Below are positions 28,828 to 36,942 of a stretch of 64,000 nt of DNA, in pieces. Under the pieces are notes generated by a model. It did not search any database and was not told where the DNA came from. It saw only the letters and a list, made by a program, of their open reading frames with translations. The stretch is taken from the NCBI RefSeq assembly GCF_001307105.1, contig NZ_LGYN01000012.1, forward strand, positions 372,001-436,000, read 5' to 3'. How positions within the stretch are numbered: the stretch's first letter is position 1; each line of letters begins with the position of its first letter. Origin of the DNA: Bacillus australimaris (GTDB taxonomy: Bacteria; Bacillota; Bacilli; Bacillales; Bacillaceae). Made by a program: the position numbers and the translations under genes.

Positions 28828-28854
28828 TTGTTCGTTAGGTACAATCTTGTTCGT
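28828..28854. promoter_or_regulatory. Direct repeats in the divergent control region, candidate HxlR binding site
   Basis: TTGTTCGT occurs at 28828-28835 and again at 28847-28854, 19 bases apart (about two helical turns). A good -10 TACAAT for the rightward gene sits between them at 28840-28845, but no matching -35 is present, which suits an activator-dependent promoter. The binding role is inference. Confidence 0.5.
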
Positions 28855-28889
28855 GTACTACCAATTTTTTCATAGAAAGGAGTCTTAAG

Positions 28890-29255
28890 ATGAGTGCACC
28901 ATCCAATCCAGTCAGCATTGTCAATCATGGGTGTCCCGTTTCAATTACGACGAGTGTCATCGGAGGGAAATGGAAAGGTGTGATCCTTTATCATTTGACT
29001 TGCGGTCCAAAACGATACAATGAATTACGCCGGCTTCTGCCAAGAATTTCTCAGCGTGTTCTCACACTGCAATTGCGTGAGCTTGAACAAGATGGCGTTG
29101 TTCATAGAGAAGTCTATGAGGAGGTTCCTCCTCGTGTCGAATATTCACTCACTTCCCTTGGAGATACATTAAAGCCTATTATCTTCGCCATGCGTGAATG
29201 GGGCGAATCCTATGGAAAAGAAGCTCGTCCCACAGAAAAAAGCTGCCATCTCTAG
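28890..29255 (+). CDS. HxlR/MarR-type redox regulator (HypR-like)
   Basis: A 121-residue HxlR-family protein: winged helix with [49 protein letters not shown]. Cys15 in NHGCPVS is at the position of the conserved redox-sensing N-terminal cysteine of HypR, YodB and CatR; two more cysteines are at 38 and 119. B. subtilis HypR is activated by an intersubunit disulfide and turns on hypO. Here the gene is back to back with a HypO-like gene, so HypR function is likely but not proven; YodB-type repression is the alternative. The ribosome site is AAAGGAG. Confidence 0.85.
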   Translation: MSAPSNPVSIVNHGCPVSITTSVIGGKWKGVILYHLTCGPKRYNELRRLLPRISQRVLTLQLRELEQDGVVHREVYEEVPPRVEYSLTSLGDTLKPIIFAMREWGESYGKEARPTEKSCHL

Positions 29256-29268
29256 CAGCTTTTTTTTA
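29235..29268. terminator. Bidirectional terminator between the HxlR gene and minJ
   Basis: AAAAAAGCTGC and GCAGCTTTTTT arms around a nine-base loop. The HxlR stop codon is in the loop and the minJ stop lies in the T tract. Confidence 0.9.
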
Positions 29269-30453
29269 AGATGAAATTGCCGTTGGTTCTTGCTGTGGAT
29301 CATCTTTCACAAACAGAATCCCAAGCTGATGATGCTCTCCTTCGTAAGAAGCGCGTTTTTCAAATCTTGTCTGACCATTTAAGCCAATGATCTCAAGCTT
29401 TGTCAGAGCACGGTTGGTTTGAAGAGCTTCGTAAAATTCCGAAACGGTTTTGACTTCAATTCCATTTACCTTCGTAATGACTTCTCCGATCTCAAGCTTT
29501 AAATCAGCCGCTGGTGTATTCGGAATAATGCCTAGCACCATTAACCCTTGATTACGCTTAGAGAAGTAGAACGGGGCCGCATTGTCATTGACCCTCTGCT
29601 TCCATGAGAGGAAGGCTCTACCGGCAATCGCTATCAATACAGCTCCCCATGCAATTGGCTCAAACCAAATACTTGCAGCGCCTAATAAGGCAACAGCGAG
29701 TCCAAGCATGAGAATACGCCGAGCCGTAATTTGAATGCTCACGATTGGCAGTGATCCTTGAATCCGCTGGCCGAAGCCAATGATATATGGAATGACAATC
29801 AATGAAAAACTTTGATCATGCACTTGAAGCACCGGCCACCAAGGCAGAGAAGAAGTAAACTCACCTGCCGGCATCAGTAAAACAAGCGGTAAAAGCCACA
29901 GACGATTTGCACGCTGCTGACCAATCAAAAGTCCTCTCGCACTCATCACCATTGCAGGCGATGTTCGTAAATGCGCCGTTCGATAGGCTAGGATCCCCTC
30001 GGTCATTAATAAAAGACCTAGCAAAATGACAACGGCAGATGCATTCATCATTGAGAGCTGCGGCAGCCATGAATGGCTCACTTGGAAATACAGCAGTCCA
30101 AATGCCGCAATAAAACTGAAACCGAGTGTGTATGCAGACGAAAGCGCACTCGCCTTAAAGAATAAAGAGAACACGATGGTCATCGCTGCAATCAGCACAA
30201 TGAATCCAGGGGGAAGGGCAATCCCTAAGCCTACTGAAATGACGGATAGGCAAATCCCTAGAATCCATCCCTTTGAATATGTAAATTTCAGTTCATCGTA
30301 TACATCTTCAATTCTTGTTTGAAACGCTTTTCTCTCCCGCTTTATGCGGATGTAGCCATGTAATAGGCTGATTAATATCATGAAATAAAAAAGAGGATGG
30401 ATTAAAAACAGACCGACCGCTTTTAATCCAGCTCCCATCCACTCCGAGCTCAT
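29266..30453 (-). CDS. minJ: Cell-division topology protein MinJ (PDZ domain)
   Basis: MinJ links DivIVA to MinD at the poles and septum. The 395-residue protein has seven or eight membrane segments in the first 280 residues and a C-terminal cytoplasmic PDZ domain (about 305-385; GLMVLGIIPNTPAADLKLEIGEVITKVNGIEV). Length and layout match B. subtilis MinJ (YvjD, 397 residues), and the neighbour swrA agrees. The minJ start and the swrA stop are 68 bases apart on the same strand, so read-through from swrA is possible. Confidence 0.94.
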   Translation of the reverse strand: MSSEWMGAGLKAVGLFLIHPLFYFMILISLLHGYIRIKRERKAFQTRIEDVYDELKFTYSKGWILGICLSVISVGLGIALPPGFIVLIAAMTIVFSLFFKASALSSAYTLGFSFIAAFGLLYFQVSHSWLPQLSMMNASAVVILLGLLLMTEGILAYRTAHLRTSPAMVMSARGLLIGQQRANRLWLLPLVLLMPAGEFTSSLPWWPVLQVHDQSFSLIVIPYIIGFGQRIQGSLPIVSIQITARRILMLGLAVALLGAASIWFEPIAWGAVLIAIAGRAFLSWKQRVNDNAAPFYFSKRNQGLMVLGIIPNTPAADLKLEIGEVITKVNGIEVKTVSEFYEALQTNRALTKLEIIGLNGQTRFEKRASYEGEHHQLGILFVKDDPQQEPTAISS

Positions 30454-30521
30454 TATCGTTCACCGCCCAAGTCAAGCATTTTCTCTTATTCTATCAAATA
30501 AATCGATGCTTGACATCAGGT

Positions 30522-30875
30522 TTATTTCTCCTGATTCATCCAAAGTGTCACATTCGACAGTGAAAAATCCTTTAAGTAGTGATTGACATCTACATCTAGT
30601 ATGCCGCCTAGCAGCTGCATCGATCTCTTGATGTCGGTTAAGTTTATACCAAGTCTCTTATGATTATCCATTAAATAATTGAAGTATATCTCAGCACAGT
30701 CTTCATCGATTTCGTCGACTGATTCTACCGTTGTGTAATTGACCAAGTACCTGCTTAACAGCATGAGCAGACTTAATGCCTTTGTAGCGGAAAACGTCAC
30801 ATCTTTCGTACGACTCTTCAGTTCCTCTACTAACTCGTAATATTTTTTCTCTCTCACAATACTTGCCCTTTTCAA
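30522..30875 (-). CDS. swrA: Swarming and motility activator SwrA
   Basis: The 117-residue protein is a close match to B. subtilis SwrA (MKRASIVREKKYYELVE; FSATKALSLLMLLSRYLVNY; DVNHYLKDFSLSNVTLWM). SwrA works with DegU-phosphate on the fla/che promoter to raise flagellar number. The start is TTG at 30875, eight bases after GGGGG. In B. subtilis an A tract at codons 10-12 causes phase-variable frameshifts. Here the glutamate codon is GAG, leaving only six consecutive A, and the frame is intact. SigA- and SigD-type promoters lie upstream. It is upstream of minJ. Confidence 0.96.
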   Translation of the reverse strand: MKRASIVREKKYYELVEELKSRTKDVTFSATKALSLLMLLSRYLVNYTTVESVDEIDEDCAEIYFNYLMDNHKRLGINLTDIKRSMQLLGGILDVDVNHYLKDFSLSNVTLWMNQEK

Positions 30876-30988
30876 TTGTGTACCCCCATTTACTAGTTCT
30901 TTTAAGAAAAGCGCAAACCTCGGTACAGCTTAATGCTCAAGCTGAATATCCGCAAAAAATAAAATATTTAAAATGAGTGCTACTTTTT

Positions 30989-31017
30989 ATTGTAAGAATT
31001 ATTTATGTAACATACAA
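30989..31017 (-). promoter_or_regulatory. SigA-type promoter of swrA
   Basis: Minus strand TTGTAT (31017-31012), 17-base spacer, TACAAT (30994-30989), about 115 bases before the start. It lies within the 344-base gene-free stretch between swrA and ctpB, which otherwise is AT-rich with a SigD-like site. Confidence 0.6.
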
Positions 31018-31079
31018 CTTTCAAAAGTTTCATTTTCATGACATGTTTAAATCAACAGAAAGTCTCTTATATACATATG

Positions 31080-31106
31080 TTATCGGGTAAAATCGAAGGA
31101 ATGTTA
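31080..31106 (-). promoter_or_regulatory. SigD-type promoter of swrA
   Basis: TAAC (31106-31103), 15 bases, CCCGATAA (31087-31080) matches the SigD consensus TAAA-N15-GCCGATAT at 3/4 and 6/8 positions. A SigD promoter is known for B. subtilis swrA, which would close a positive loop. Confidence 0.6.
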
Positions 31107-31191
31107 TGTTTTTTGTAAAATAAATGAATATATTTCTCGATATAATTTATATTTATAAATAAATTATTACATGTTCGTGACACTTATGAAC

Positions 31192-31222
31192 CAAAAAAAA
31201 GAGGCAATTATTCGCCTCTTTA
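31192..31222 (-). terminator. Terminator of ctpB
   Basis: AAAGAGGC and GCCTCTTT arms on the minus strand followed by eight T, immediately after the ctpB stop. Confidence 0.92.
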
Positions 31223-32668
31223 TTTTTTAAGATATAGTGCTTTTAGTGCAGTCTGCAGTTGAAGGTCATTTTTTTCGTACGATTTCACTTCATCTACCAT
31301 TTTGTTCATCATTTTTGCTGTTTTCAAATCAATGACACCTGACTTATCGAGATTGTATGTGCTTTGGAAGGCAAGCACGGCCTTTTTTGTTTCTTCATCA
31401 AAGTATCCATCTACTCTGCCAGGGTCAAATGATAGACCTTTTAGGAGCGTCTGCGCTTGTCTCACTTCTTCATTGTTCATATCAAGTTGAAGTGGTTCTT
31501 TCAGCTGAAGCGGACCTGCCGTAAAGTAATCTGGCTGATGAATGGCAATCGTTGGTACAACACCTTTTTTGTGAATCCAATTGCCTTTTGGCGTGAGCCA
31601 TTTATACAGCGTTAATTTAATATTACTTCCATCTCCCATCGGAACTGCCTGCTGCACAGTTCCTTTTCCAAAGGAGACATCACCAACAACTTCATACTTT
31701 CCGGCTTCTTTCATAGCACCAGCAAGAATTTCAGAAGCGGAAGCACTGCCTTTATCAATTAAGACATTAACAGGGTAAGGCTTTCGTTCTTTTCGTTTTG
31801 AAAAATATCGTTTCCGATCGCCATTCCGTTCTGCGATTTGTATATAGGGCTGATCCTTCGTAATAAAATGCTTCAAAATATCTTCCACACTTTGCAGGTA
31901 GCCGCCTGGGTTTCCTCTTACATCCAGTACAAGGCCTTCTATGCCCTTTTTCTCGAGCTGTTTCAGGCTTGATGTGAAATCCTTCGCAGTGTCTTCAGAG
32001 AAGCTGGAGATCGCAATGTAGCCTGTTTTTTGACCATTTACCTCTTTTACAGAGGAAGTCACTGTTTCAAGCGGGATTTCTTCTCGTTTAATATGGAATG
32101 TTAATTCCTTTTCAATGCCATTTCGTTTGATTTTTAAGGCGACAGACGTCCCTTTTTTTCCTCTTATTTTCAGAACAGCATCGTTTAGGCTTTTTTCTTT
32201 CATCGTCTCACCATCGATACTGATGATTTCATCTTTCGGCTTAAGACCTGCTTTAGCCGCAGGGGATTTTTTAAAGGCGGAGACAATAATAATTTTTCCC
32301 TCATCCATCCCGACTTCTGCCCCGATTCCCTCAAAGGAAGAATCAAGCGAATCCGAAAATTGCTTGGCCGTCTGCTTGTCCATGTATACGGAATACGGAT
32401 CATTTAACGTCGAAAGCATTCCTTGAATGGCGCCTTCAAGCAGCTTTTGACGATCCACTTCCTCTACATATTCATTTGATATAAGGTCATAGGCTTTCTC
32501 GATCTTTTCCATCCCATTCTCTTTCGCCTGATCACTTGATTGAGCTTGTCCAGCCATTGCGGCAGCTGCTTGCGGTGATTCCGCACGAGTTCCCTCTTTA
32601 TGCGTTATCACCCCTGCACTTATTAATAGAACGACACTTGCCATAATAGATACGATTTGTTTTTTCAT
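31220..32668 (-). CDS. ctpB: Carboxy-terminal processing serine protease CtpB
   Basis: A 482-residue S41 protease. A signal/anchor lies at residues 1-20, a PDZ domain at about 95-175 (IGAEVGMDEGKIIIVSAFKKSPAAKAGL), the catalytic core at about 200-380 with nucleophile serine in DKGSASASEI and general-base lysine in SFGKGTVQ, and a C-terminal peptidoglycan-binding-like helical segment (about 398-470). In B. subtilis CtpB acts between the two membranes of the forespore, cleaving SpoIVFA to trigger SigK. The start ATG at 32668 has ribosome site AAGGAGGCC. It is monocistronic, upstream of swrA. Confidence 0.95.
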   Translation of the reverse strand: MKKQIVSIMASVVLLISAGVITHKEGTRAESPQAAAAMAGQAQSSDQAKENGMEKIEKAYDLISNEYVEEVDRQKLLEGAIQGMLSTLNDPYSVYMDKQTAKQFSDSLDSSFEGIGAEVGMDEGKIIIVSAFKKSPAAKAGLKPKDEIISIDGETMKEKSLNDAVLKIRGKKGTSVALKIKRNGIEKELTFHIKREEIPLETVTSSVKEVNGQKTGYIAISSFSEDTAKDFTSSLKQLEKKGIEGLVLDVRGNPGGYLQSVEDILKHFITKDQPYIQIAERNGDRKRYFSKRKERKPYPVNVLIDKGSASASEILAGAMKEAGKYEVVGDVSFGKGTVQQAVPMGDGSNIKLTLYKWLTPKGNWIHKKGVVPTIAIHQPDYFTAGPLQLKEPLQLDMNNEEVRQAQTLLKGLSFDPGRVDGYFDEETKKAVLAFQSTYNLDKSGVIDLKTAKMMNKMVDEVKSYEKNDLQLQTALKALYLKK

Positions 32669-32821
32669 ATTTGGCCTCCTTCTTCAACTCTTCCTGATGA
32701 CCTGAGTTATTATATGCCAGAAGAAGGGATTTCATGTAAAGACATTCTCCCGAGAAAGCTTGACGAATCATTTTATTAGGTGTAATTTTTATTTTGTTAT
32801 GATTGAGAAGGAGTCTTCGCT

Positions 32822-33562
32822 ATGTACATTATATTGACGATGCTTTTATTAGGAATTTTATTAGGTTTTGTAGGAGCCGGCGGGGCTGGATTTGTCATCG
32901 CATTGCTTACGTTAATTTTTGATATCCCTATCCATACAGCACTCGGGACGTCATTAGCCGCTATGGCATTTACGACGCTATCAGGTGCATACAGCCACTA
33001 CCGGGAAGGGAACATTCAGCTGAAGTCTGGTTTGATTGTTGGTGCTTTGGCTTGTATTGCTTCTTTTGCTGGAGCTAAGGTTGCTCCTTTTATTCCCGAA
33101 GAAAGTCTGCACTATTTAACAGCCGGGATGCTCTTTTTATCCGCTGTTTTTATGATGATCAAGCTATTTATTCTTAATGAAGAGGCTGAGCAGCAGCCGC
33201 TTTCTTCACGTCAATTGATGACAAGGGGCATTATTTTAGGGCTTGTGTCGGGAATGCTGTCAGGTATGTTCGGTATCGGGTCGGCACCATTTATTCAAGT
33301 AGGGCTTTTGATTTTACTGAAGCTGTCGATTCGACAAGCGGTTGGCACAACGATGCTTGTTATTATTCCGATTTCCATCGGTGGTGGAATTGGGTATATT
33401 TCAGAAGGCTATGTTGATTTTATCTTACTGGTCCAAATTTTAATTGGAACGGTATTAGGCGCATTTATCGGCGCTAAATTCACACGACTTGCACCGAAAC
33501 CTTTATTGAAATCGGCTGTACTGTTAACACCTATTATTGCCGGTTTACTGCTGTTATTTTAA
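32822..33562 (+). CDS. TauE/SafE-family membrane exporter
   Basis: A 246-residue protein with about eight membrane segments and the two family repeats GFVGAGGAGFVIALLT near the N-terminus and SGMLSGMFGIGSAPFIQVGLL in the middle. Members export sulfite, sulfonates or related anions; the substrate here is unknown. The ribosome site is AAGGAG. The gene faces the opposite way from its neighbours and stands alone, so it looks like an insertion relative to the B. subtilis order (inference). Confidence 0.88.
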   Translation: MYIILTMLLLGILLGFVGAGGAGFVIALLTLIFDIPIHTALGTSLAAMAFTTLSGAYSHYREGNIQLKSGLIVGALACIASFAGAKVAPFIPEESLHYLTAGMLFLSAVFMMIKLFILNEEAEQQPLSSRQLMTRGIILGLVSGMLSGMFGIGSAPFIQVGLLILLKLSIRQAVGTTMLVIIPISIGGGIGYISEGYVDFILLVQILIGTVLGAFIGAKFTRLAPKPLLKSAVLLTPIIAGLLLLF

Positions 33563-33575
33563 TTTTATCTAGATC

Positions 33576-33611
33576 AAAAAAAGCCGATAACATGATGTTA
33601 TCGGCTTTTTG
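33576..33611. terminator. Bidirectional terminator, TauE-type gene and M23 gene
   Basis: AAAAAGCCGATAAC and GTTATCGGCTTTTT around a five-base loop, a nearly perfect hairpin serving both converging genes. Confidence 0.93.
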
Positions 33612-33612
33612 A

Positions 33613-34878
33613 TTAACGGATATATTGTGCTGGATTGACCGCATTTGATTTTGCACCATTCCATAATCCTTTATGAATTTCAAAGTGAAGATGCTGGCCA
33701 TGCGATTGGCCTGTGTTCCCCATATATCCAAGGAACTGTCCTTGTTTCACTCTCTGTCCTGTGGACACACTTCTTGTCGAAAGGTGGGCATATACCGTTT
33801 GATAGGTCTGTCCATTGATATTGTGCGTAATGAACACGACATTTCCATAGCTCGTTGAGTAGCTTGAGTTCGTCACTGTTCCAGATGCTGCTGCGACGAC
33901 AGATACTGTGCCTCTTGCTGCAATATCTAATCCGTAGTGCTGTCCGCCAGAACGTCCGCCAAAGCCTGATGAGAAACCGCCTGCCGCTGGTTTAATAAAG
34001 CCAGAGCTGCTTGCTGGTGTATCAGATACTTGATCTGTGCCGCTGCTAGGAAGTGCAGGTGCATTTTTTTCTGCAGCTGCTTGTTCAGCTTTCTTCGCTT
34101 CTTCCTTTTGACGGCGTGCTTCCTCAGACTTCACAGCAGCTTTTTGATTCGCTAGGATTTCTTGTTCATTCTCAAGCTTGCCTAGTTCCTCATGTGCATG
34201 ATTCTTTTTATCTGTTACATCACCTAAGATATTTTCTTTTTCTTTATGCTTCTTGGATAAATCCTTTTTCAGTGTTTCTAGCTCTTTCAGAGATGTTTCA
34301 AGTCCACTTAGCTGATTATTTAGCTCTGCTTCTTTTTGCTCCACCAGCTTTAAATCATTTTCATGTTCTGTAATCATGTCTTTGTCTGCTTCGACAATGG
34401 TTGTGACAGCCCCAACACGACTGACAAAATCACTAAAGCTGCGAGCACCTAGCAGCACATCTAAATAGTTGATCGTACCGCCGCTTTTTTGCATAGAACG
34501 AATTCGATCTTTGAAAATGGCTTTTCTTTTCTCAATTCGCTCATTGATGACTTGAATGTCTTTTTTTAGTTTCTTGATCTCTTGTTTTGTTTGTTTGACT
34601 TCTTTTTCTTTCTCAGCGACTTTTTCAGTTGCAGCACTTACCTTTTGGTCAATCTTTTCAATTTCTTTCTTAAGCTTTGTTTCCTTTTTTTCAAGCTTTG
34701 CCAGCTCTGATTTCTTTTTCTTCAATGTTGATTCAGTCTTCGATGTTTTCTCTTCGATCTGTTGACTTTTTTGATCTAGGTCTTCGTATGCGAATGCACG
34801 ATTCTCGTTCCCTGGAATGTATAGCCACGTTGTTCCTATAAACGCTGCCATTCCAGCCATCATCAGCTTTCTTTTCAA
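33613..34878 (-). CDS. Coiled-coil M23 (LytM) murein hydrolase, EnvC-like
   Basis: The 421-residue protein has a signal peptide (residues 1-29, cut after RAFA), a long two-part coiled coil (about 32-230), an Ala/Glu-Lys linker and a Ser/Pro-rich spacer. The C-terminal M23 domain has metal/catalytic motifs HYGLDIA, YAHLS and HLHFEIH, so it looks catalytically intact. The layout is that of EnvC-type FtsEX partners. TTG at 34878 is chosen because GGAGGGG lies eight bases upstream. It follows ftsE-ftsX on the same strand after 110 bases that hold two hairpins. Its involvement with FtsEX is inferred from position. Confidence 0.9.
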   Translation of the reverse strand: MKRKLMMAGMAAFIGTTWLYIPGNENRAFAYEDLDQKSQQIEEKTSKTESTLKKKKSELAKLEKKETKLKKEIEKIDQKVSAATEKVAEKEKEVKQTKQEIKKLKKDIQVINERIEKRKAIFKDRIRSMQKSGGTINYLDVLLGARSFSDFVSRVGAVTTIVEADKDMITEHENDLKLVEQKEAELNNQLSGLETSLKELETLKKDLSKKHKEKENILGDVTDKKNHAHEELGKLENEQEILANQKAAVKSEEARRQKEEAKKAEQAAAEKNAPALPSSGTDQVSDTPASSSGFIKPAAGGFSSGFGGRSGGQHYGLDIAARGTVSVVAAASGTVTNSSYSTSYGNVVFITHNINGQTYQTVYAHLSTRSVSTGQRVKQGQFLGYMGNTGQSHGQHLHFEIHKGLWNGAKSNAVNPAQYIR

Positions 34879-34904
34879 AACGATATTCCCCTCCCATGAC
34901 AACT

Positions 34905-34946
34905 GTCGACATGAAGAGTCGACCGGATGATTCGGATCAACCGGTC
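34905..34946. repeat. Paired inverted repeats between ftsX and the M23 gene
   Basis: GTCGAC occurs at 34905-34910 and 34918-34923. Adjacent to it, GACCGGATGAT (34921-34931) pairs with ATCAACCGGTC (34936-34946) around TCGG with one mismatch. No T run follows on either strand, so these are not simple terminators; processing sites or RNA-stability hairpins are possible. Confidence 0.6.
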
Positions 34947-34988
34947 ACATCTTCTATAGAATCCTCGAGTGCTGCCATCAAAATATAT

Positions 34989-35879
34989 TTATACTTTTAA
35001 AAATTTACGGATGGACGTTAAGCTTCCCCACACACCAATGATTGCACCGATCAATAGAAGGACCAGTGATACTTGATAGACAAACGGGTTATATGGAAGC
35101 ATGGAAATAAATGAGCCTTGTACTCTTGGTGCCACCCAGCCCACAACATATTGATACGTGCCCAGCAATAGGCCAATTGGTATAATGGAACCAAATACAC
35201 CAAGCAGTAATCCTTCAATGAAGAATGGCCAGCGGATAAACCAGTTCGTTGCACCTACCAGTTTCATAATCTCTATTTCTTTACGTCTAGCAAAAATCGT
35301 AATTTTGATCGTATTAGAGATTAAGAACATGGCTGTAAATAAAAGCCCAATAATAAGCGCAATACCTACATTACGCGCCACTCCGACCACATTAAAGAGT
35401 CGGCTGACCTCTTCTTTTCCATAAGTTACTTTATACGTACCTTTTAGGTTTTCTAACTTCTTCGCTACTTTTGGTGTATCGTGTGGATCAGATGTTTTCA
35501 CAATAAACGCATCGTTTAATGGATTTTCTTGATCAACGAGTCCCATGGATTGTCCATTTTCACCAAAGCTTTTAATCAGCGCTTTTAGTTCATCATCCTT
35601 AGATGAGTACTTAACATCACTGATTTCAGGAATCTTCTCGATTTCTGCTTTTAATTCATCCTGCTGCTGTTGATTCGCCGTTAATTGAATTAATACTTTC
35701 ACTTCTACTTCTTTTTCAGCGTTCGATGCCATGTTATTCAAGTTGAGCATGATGACAAGAAAAACCCCAACTAAAATCAAGGTGACAGTGACCGCACTAA
35801 TTGATGCAAATGTCATCCACGTGTTTCTTCCAAGTGAACGGAAGCTCTCACGTAAATGCCGCGAGAGAGTTTTAATCAT
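34989..35879 (-). CDS. ftsX: FtsX, membrane subunit of the FtsEX complex
   Basis: A 296-residue permease-fold protein with four membrane segments: about 22-46, then an extracellular loop of about 130 residues, and three C-terminal segments around 170-195, 220-245 and 265-290. In B. subtilis FtsEX controls peptidoglycan hydrolysis during elongation by activating CwlO and affects sporulation onset. The start is the ATG at 35879, overlapping the end of ftsE by eight bases, with AGGGGAG as ribosome site; in-frame codons further upstream lie inside ftsE. Confidence 0.95.
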   Translation of the reverse strand: MIKTLSRHLRESFRSLGRNTWMTFASISAVTVTLILVGVFLVIMLNLNNMASNAEKEVEVKVLIQLTANQQQQDELKAEIEKIPEISDVKYSSKDDELKALIKSFGENGQSMGLVDQENPLNDAFIVKTSDPHDTPKVAKKLENLKGTYKVTYGKEEVSRLFNVVGVARNVGIALIIGLLFTAMFLISNTIKITIFARRKEIEIMKLVGATNWFIRWPFFIEGLLLGVFGSIIPIGLLLGTYQYVVGWVAPRVQGSFISMLPYNPFVYQVSLVLLLIGAIIGVWGSLTSIRKFLKV

Positions 35880-36558
35880 AAATTCCGTACTCCCCTCTTG
35901 CTTCGTCACGCACAATCATTCCATCTTCGATTGCGATAACGCGTTTCTTCATGGTGTTTACAATTTCTTTGTTGTGTGTCGCCATAACGACTGTTGTTCC
36001 GCGGTTATTAATCTCTTCAAGCGTCTTCATAATTTCCCATGATGTGTCTGGATCAAGGTTTCCTGTCGGCTCATCTGCAATGACAACCTCAGGACTATTA
36101 ACAATTGAGCGAGCGATAGACACACGCTGCTGTTCTCCACCAGACAGCTGGTCAGGAAATTGGCGTGCTTTGTGCTTGAGCTGTACCAAATCAAGTACAT
36201 CAAGTACTTTTTTCTTAATGATTTGAGGCTGTTCTCCAATCACTTCAAGAGCAAATGCCACGTTCTCAAACACCGTAAGTGTTGGAAGCAGTTTGAAATC
36301 TTGGAATACTACGCCAATTTCTCTTCTTACGTAAGGAATTTCTTTTTCCTTAATCGAACCTAGATCTTTGTTATTAATTAAAATTTTCCCTTTGGTTGGC
36401 TTCTCTTCACGATACATCATTTTGATGAAAGTGGATTTACCAGCGCCACTGGGACCAACAACATACACAAATTCTCCCGGATGGATAGAGACATTGATTC
36501 CATTGATCGCCTTTACACCATTAGGATAGATCTTGTAGACTTCCTTCATTTCAATCAT
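35872..36558 (-). CDS. ftsE: FtsE, ATPase subunit of the FtsEX complex
   Basis: A 228-residue ABC ATPase with Walker A GPSGAGKST near residue 40, Q-loop in VVFQDFKLLPTLTVFENV, signature LSGGEQQRVSIARS and Walker B VVIADEPTGNLD. It powers FtsX to gate wall hydrolases. The ATG at 36558 is preceded by TAGGTGA. It overlaps ftsX by eight bases and an M23 hydrolase gene follows ftsX. Upstream lies a 381-base gene-free stretch down to cccB. Confidence 0.96.
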   Translation of the reverse strand: MIEMKEVYKIYPNGVKAINGINVSIHPGEFVYVVGPSGAGKSTFIKMMYREEKPTKGKILINNKDLGSIKEKEIPYVRREIGVVFQDFKLLPTLTVFENVAFALEVIGEQPQIIKKKVLDVLDLVQLKHKARQFPDQLSGGEQQRVSIARSIVNSPEVVIADEPTGNLDPDTSWEIMKTLEEINNRGTTVVMATHNKEIVNTMKKRVIAIEDGMIVRDEARGEYGIYD

Positions 36559-36598
36559 GTAATCACCTAATCTTTTCTTATTCGCTGACTAACAGCTT

Positions 36599-36626
36599 AT
36601 CATGATGTTTTGACACTTCTCGTCAA
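36599..36626 (-). promoter_or_regulatory. Possible SigA promoter of ftsEX
   Basis: Minus strand TTGACG (36626-36621), 16 bases, CATGAT (36604-36599), about 40 bases upstream of ftsE. The -35 is inside an inverted repeat TTTTGAC/GTCAAAA. The remainder of 36559-36911 is AT-rich; a second inverted repeat TTTTCATC/GATGAAAA is near 36686-36707. No gene or riboswitch was recognised there. Confidence 0.45.
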
Positions 36627-36911
36627 AAAACGTTATGTATGGTCACGCACATACCCTTCGATACGTACAAGCAATTTATGTCCTTTTCATCCAAAAAGAT
36701 GAAAAAAGTCAATCATCTAAATTCCAACAACTCCAATTATACGTCATGAATCGACGCAATGGTATTACATTTATATTTCAAAACTTATAATTAAAAGGTA
36801 AATAGAACAGACAAAACCGAAAAACATGTCTTTTTACCCTTATTTTTTAACAAAAATTTAATATATCACAATTTCATACTATCCAAAAGTCTTTTTCTAT
36901 ATATAAAAAAC

Positions 36912-36942
36912 AAAAAACCTTGTCGATTAGACAAAGGTTTTA
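36912..36942 (-). terminator. Terminator of cccB
   Basis: AAACCTTTGTC and GACAAGGTTTT arms on the minus strand followed by T-rich sequence, directly after the cccB stop. Confidence 0.88.

Noticed and set aside
36599-36629. TTTTGAC/GTCAAAA inverted repeat as a terminator
   Set aside because: No T run follows on either strand. It may be part of the ftsE promoter region instead.
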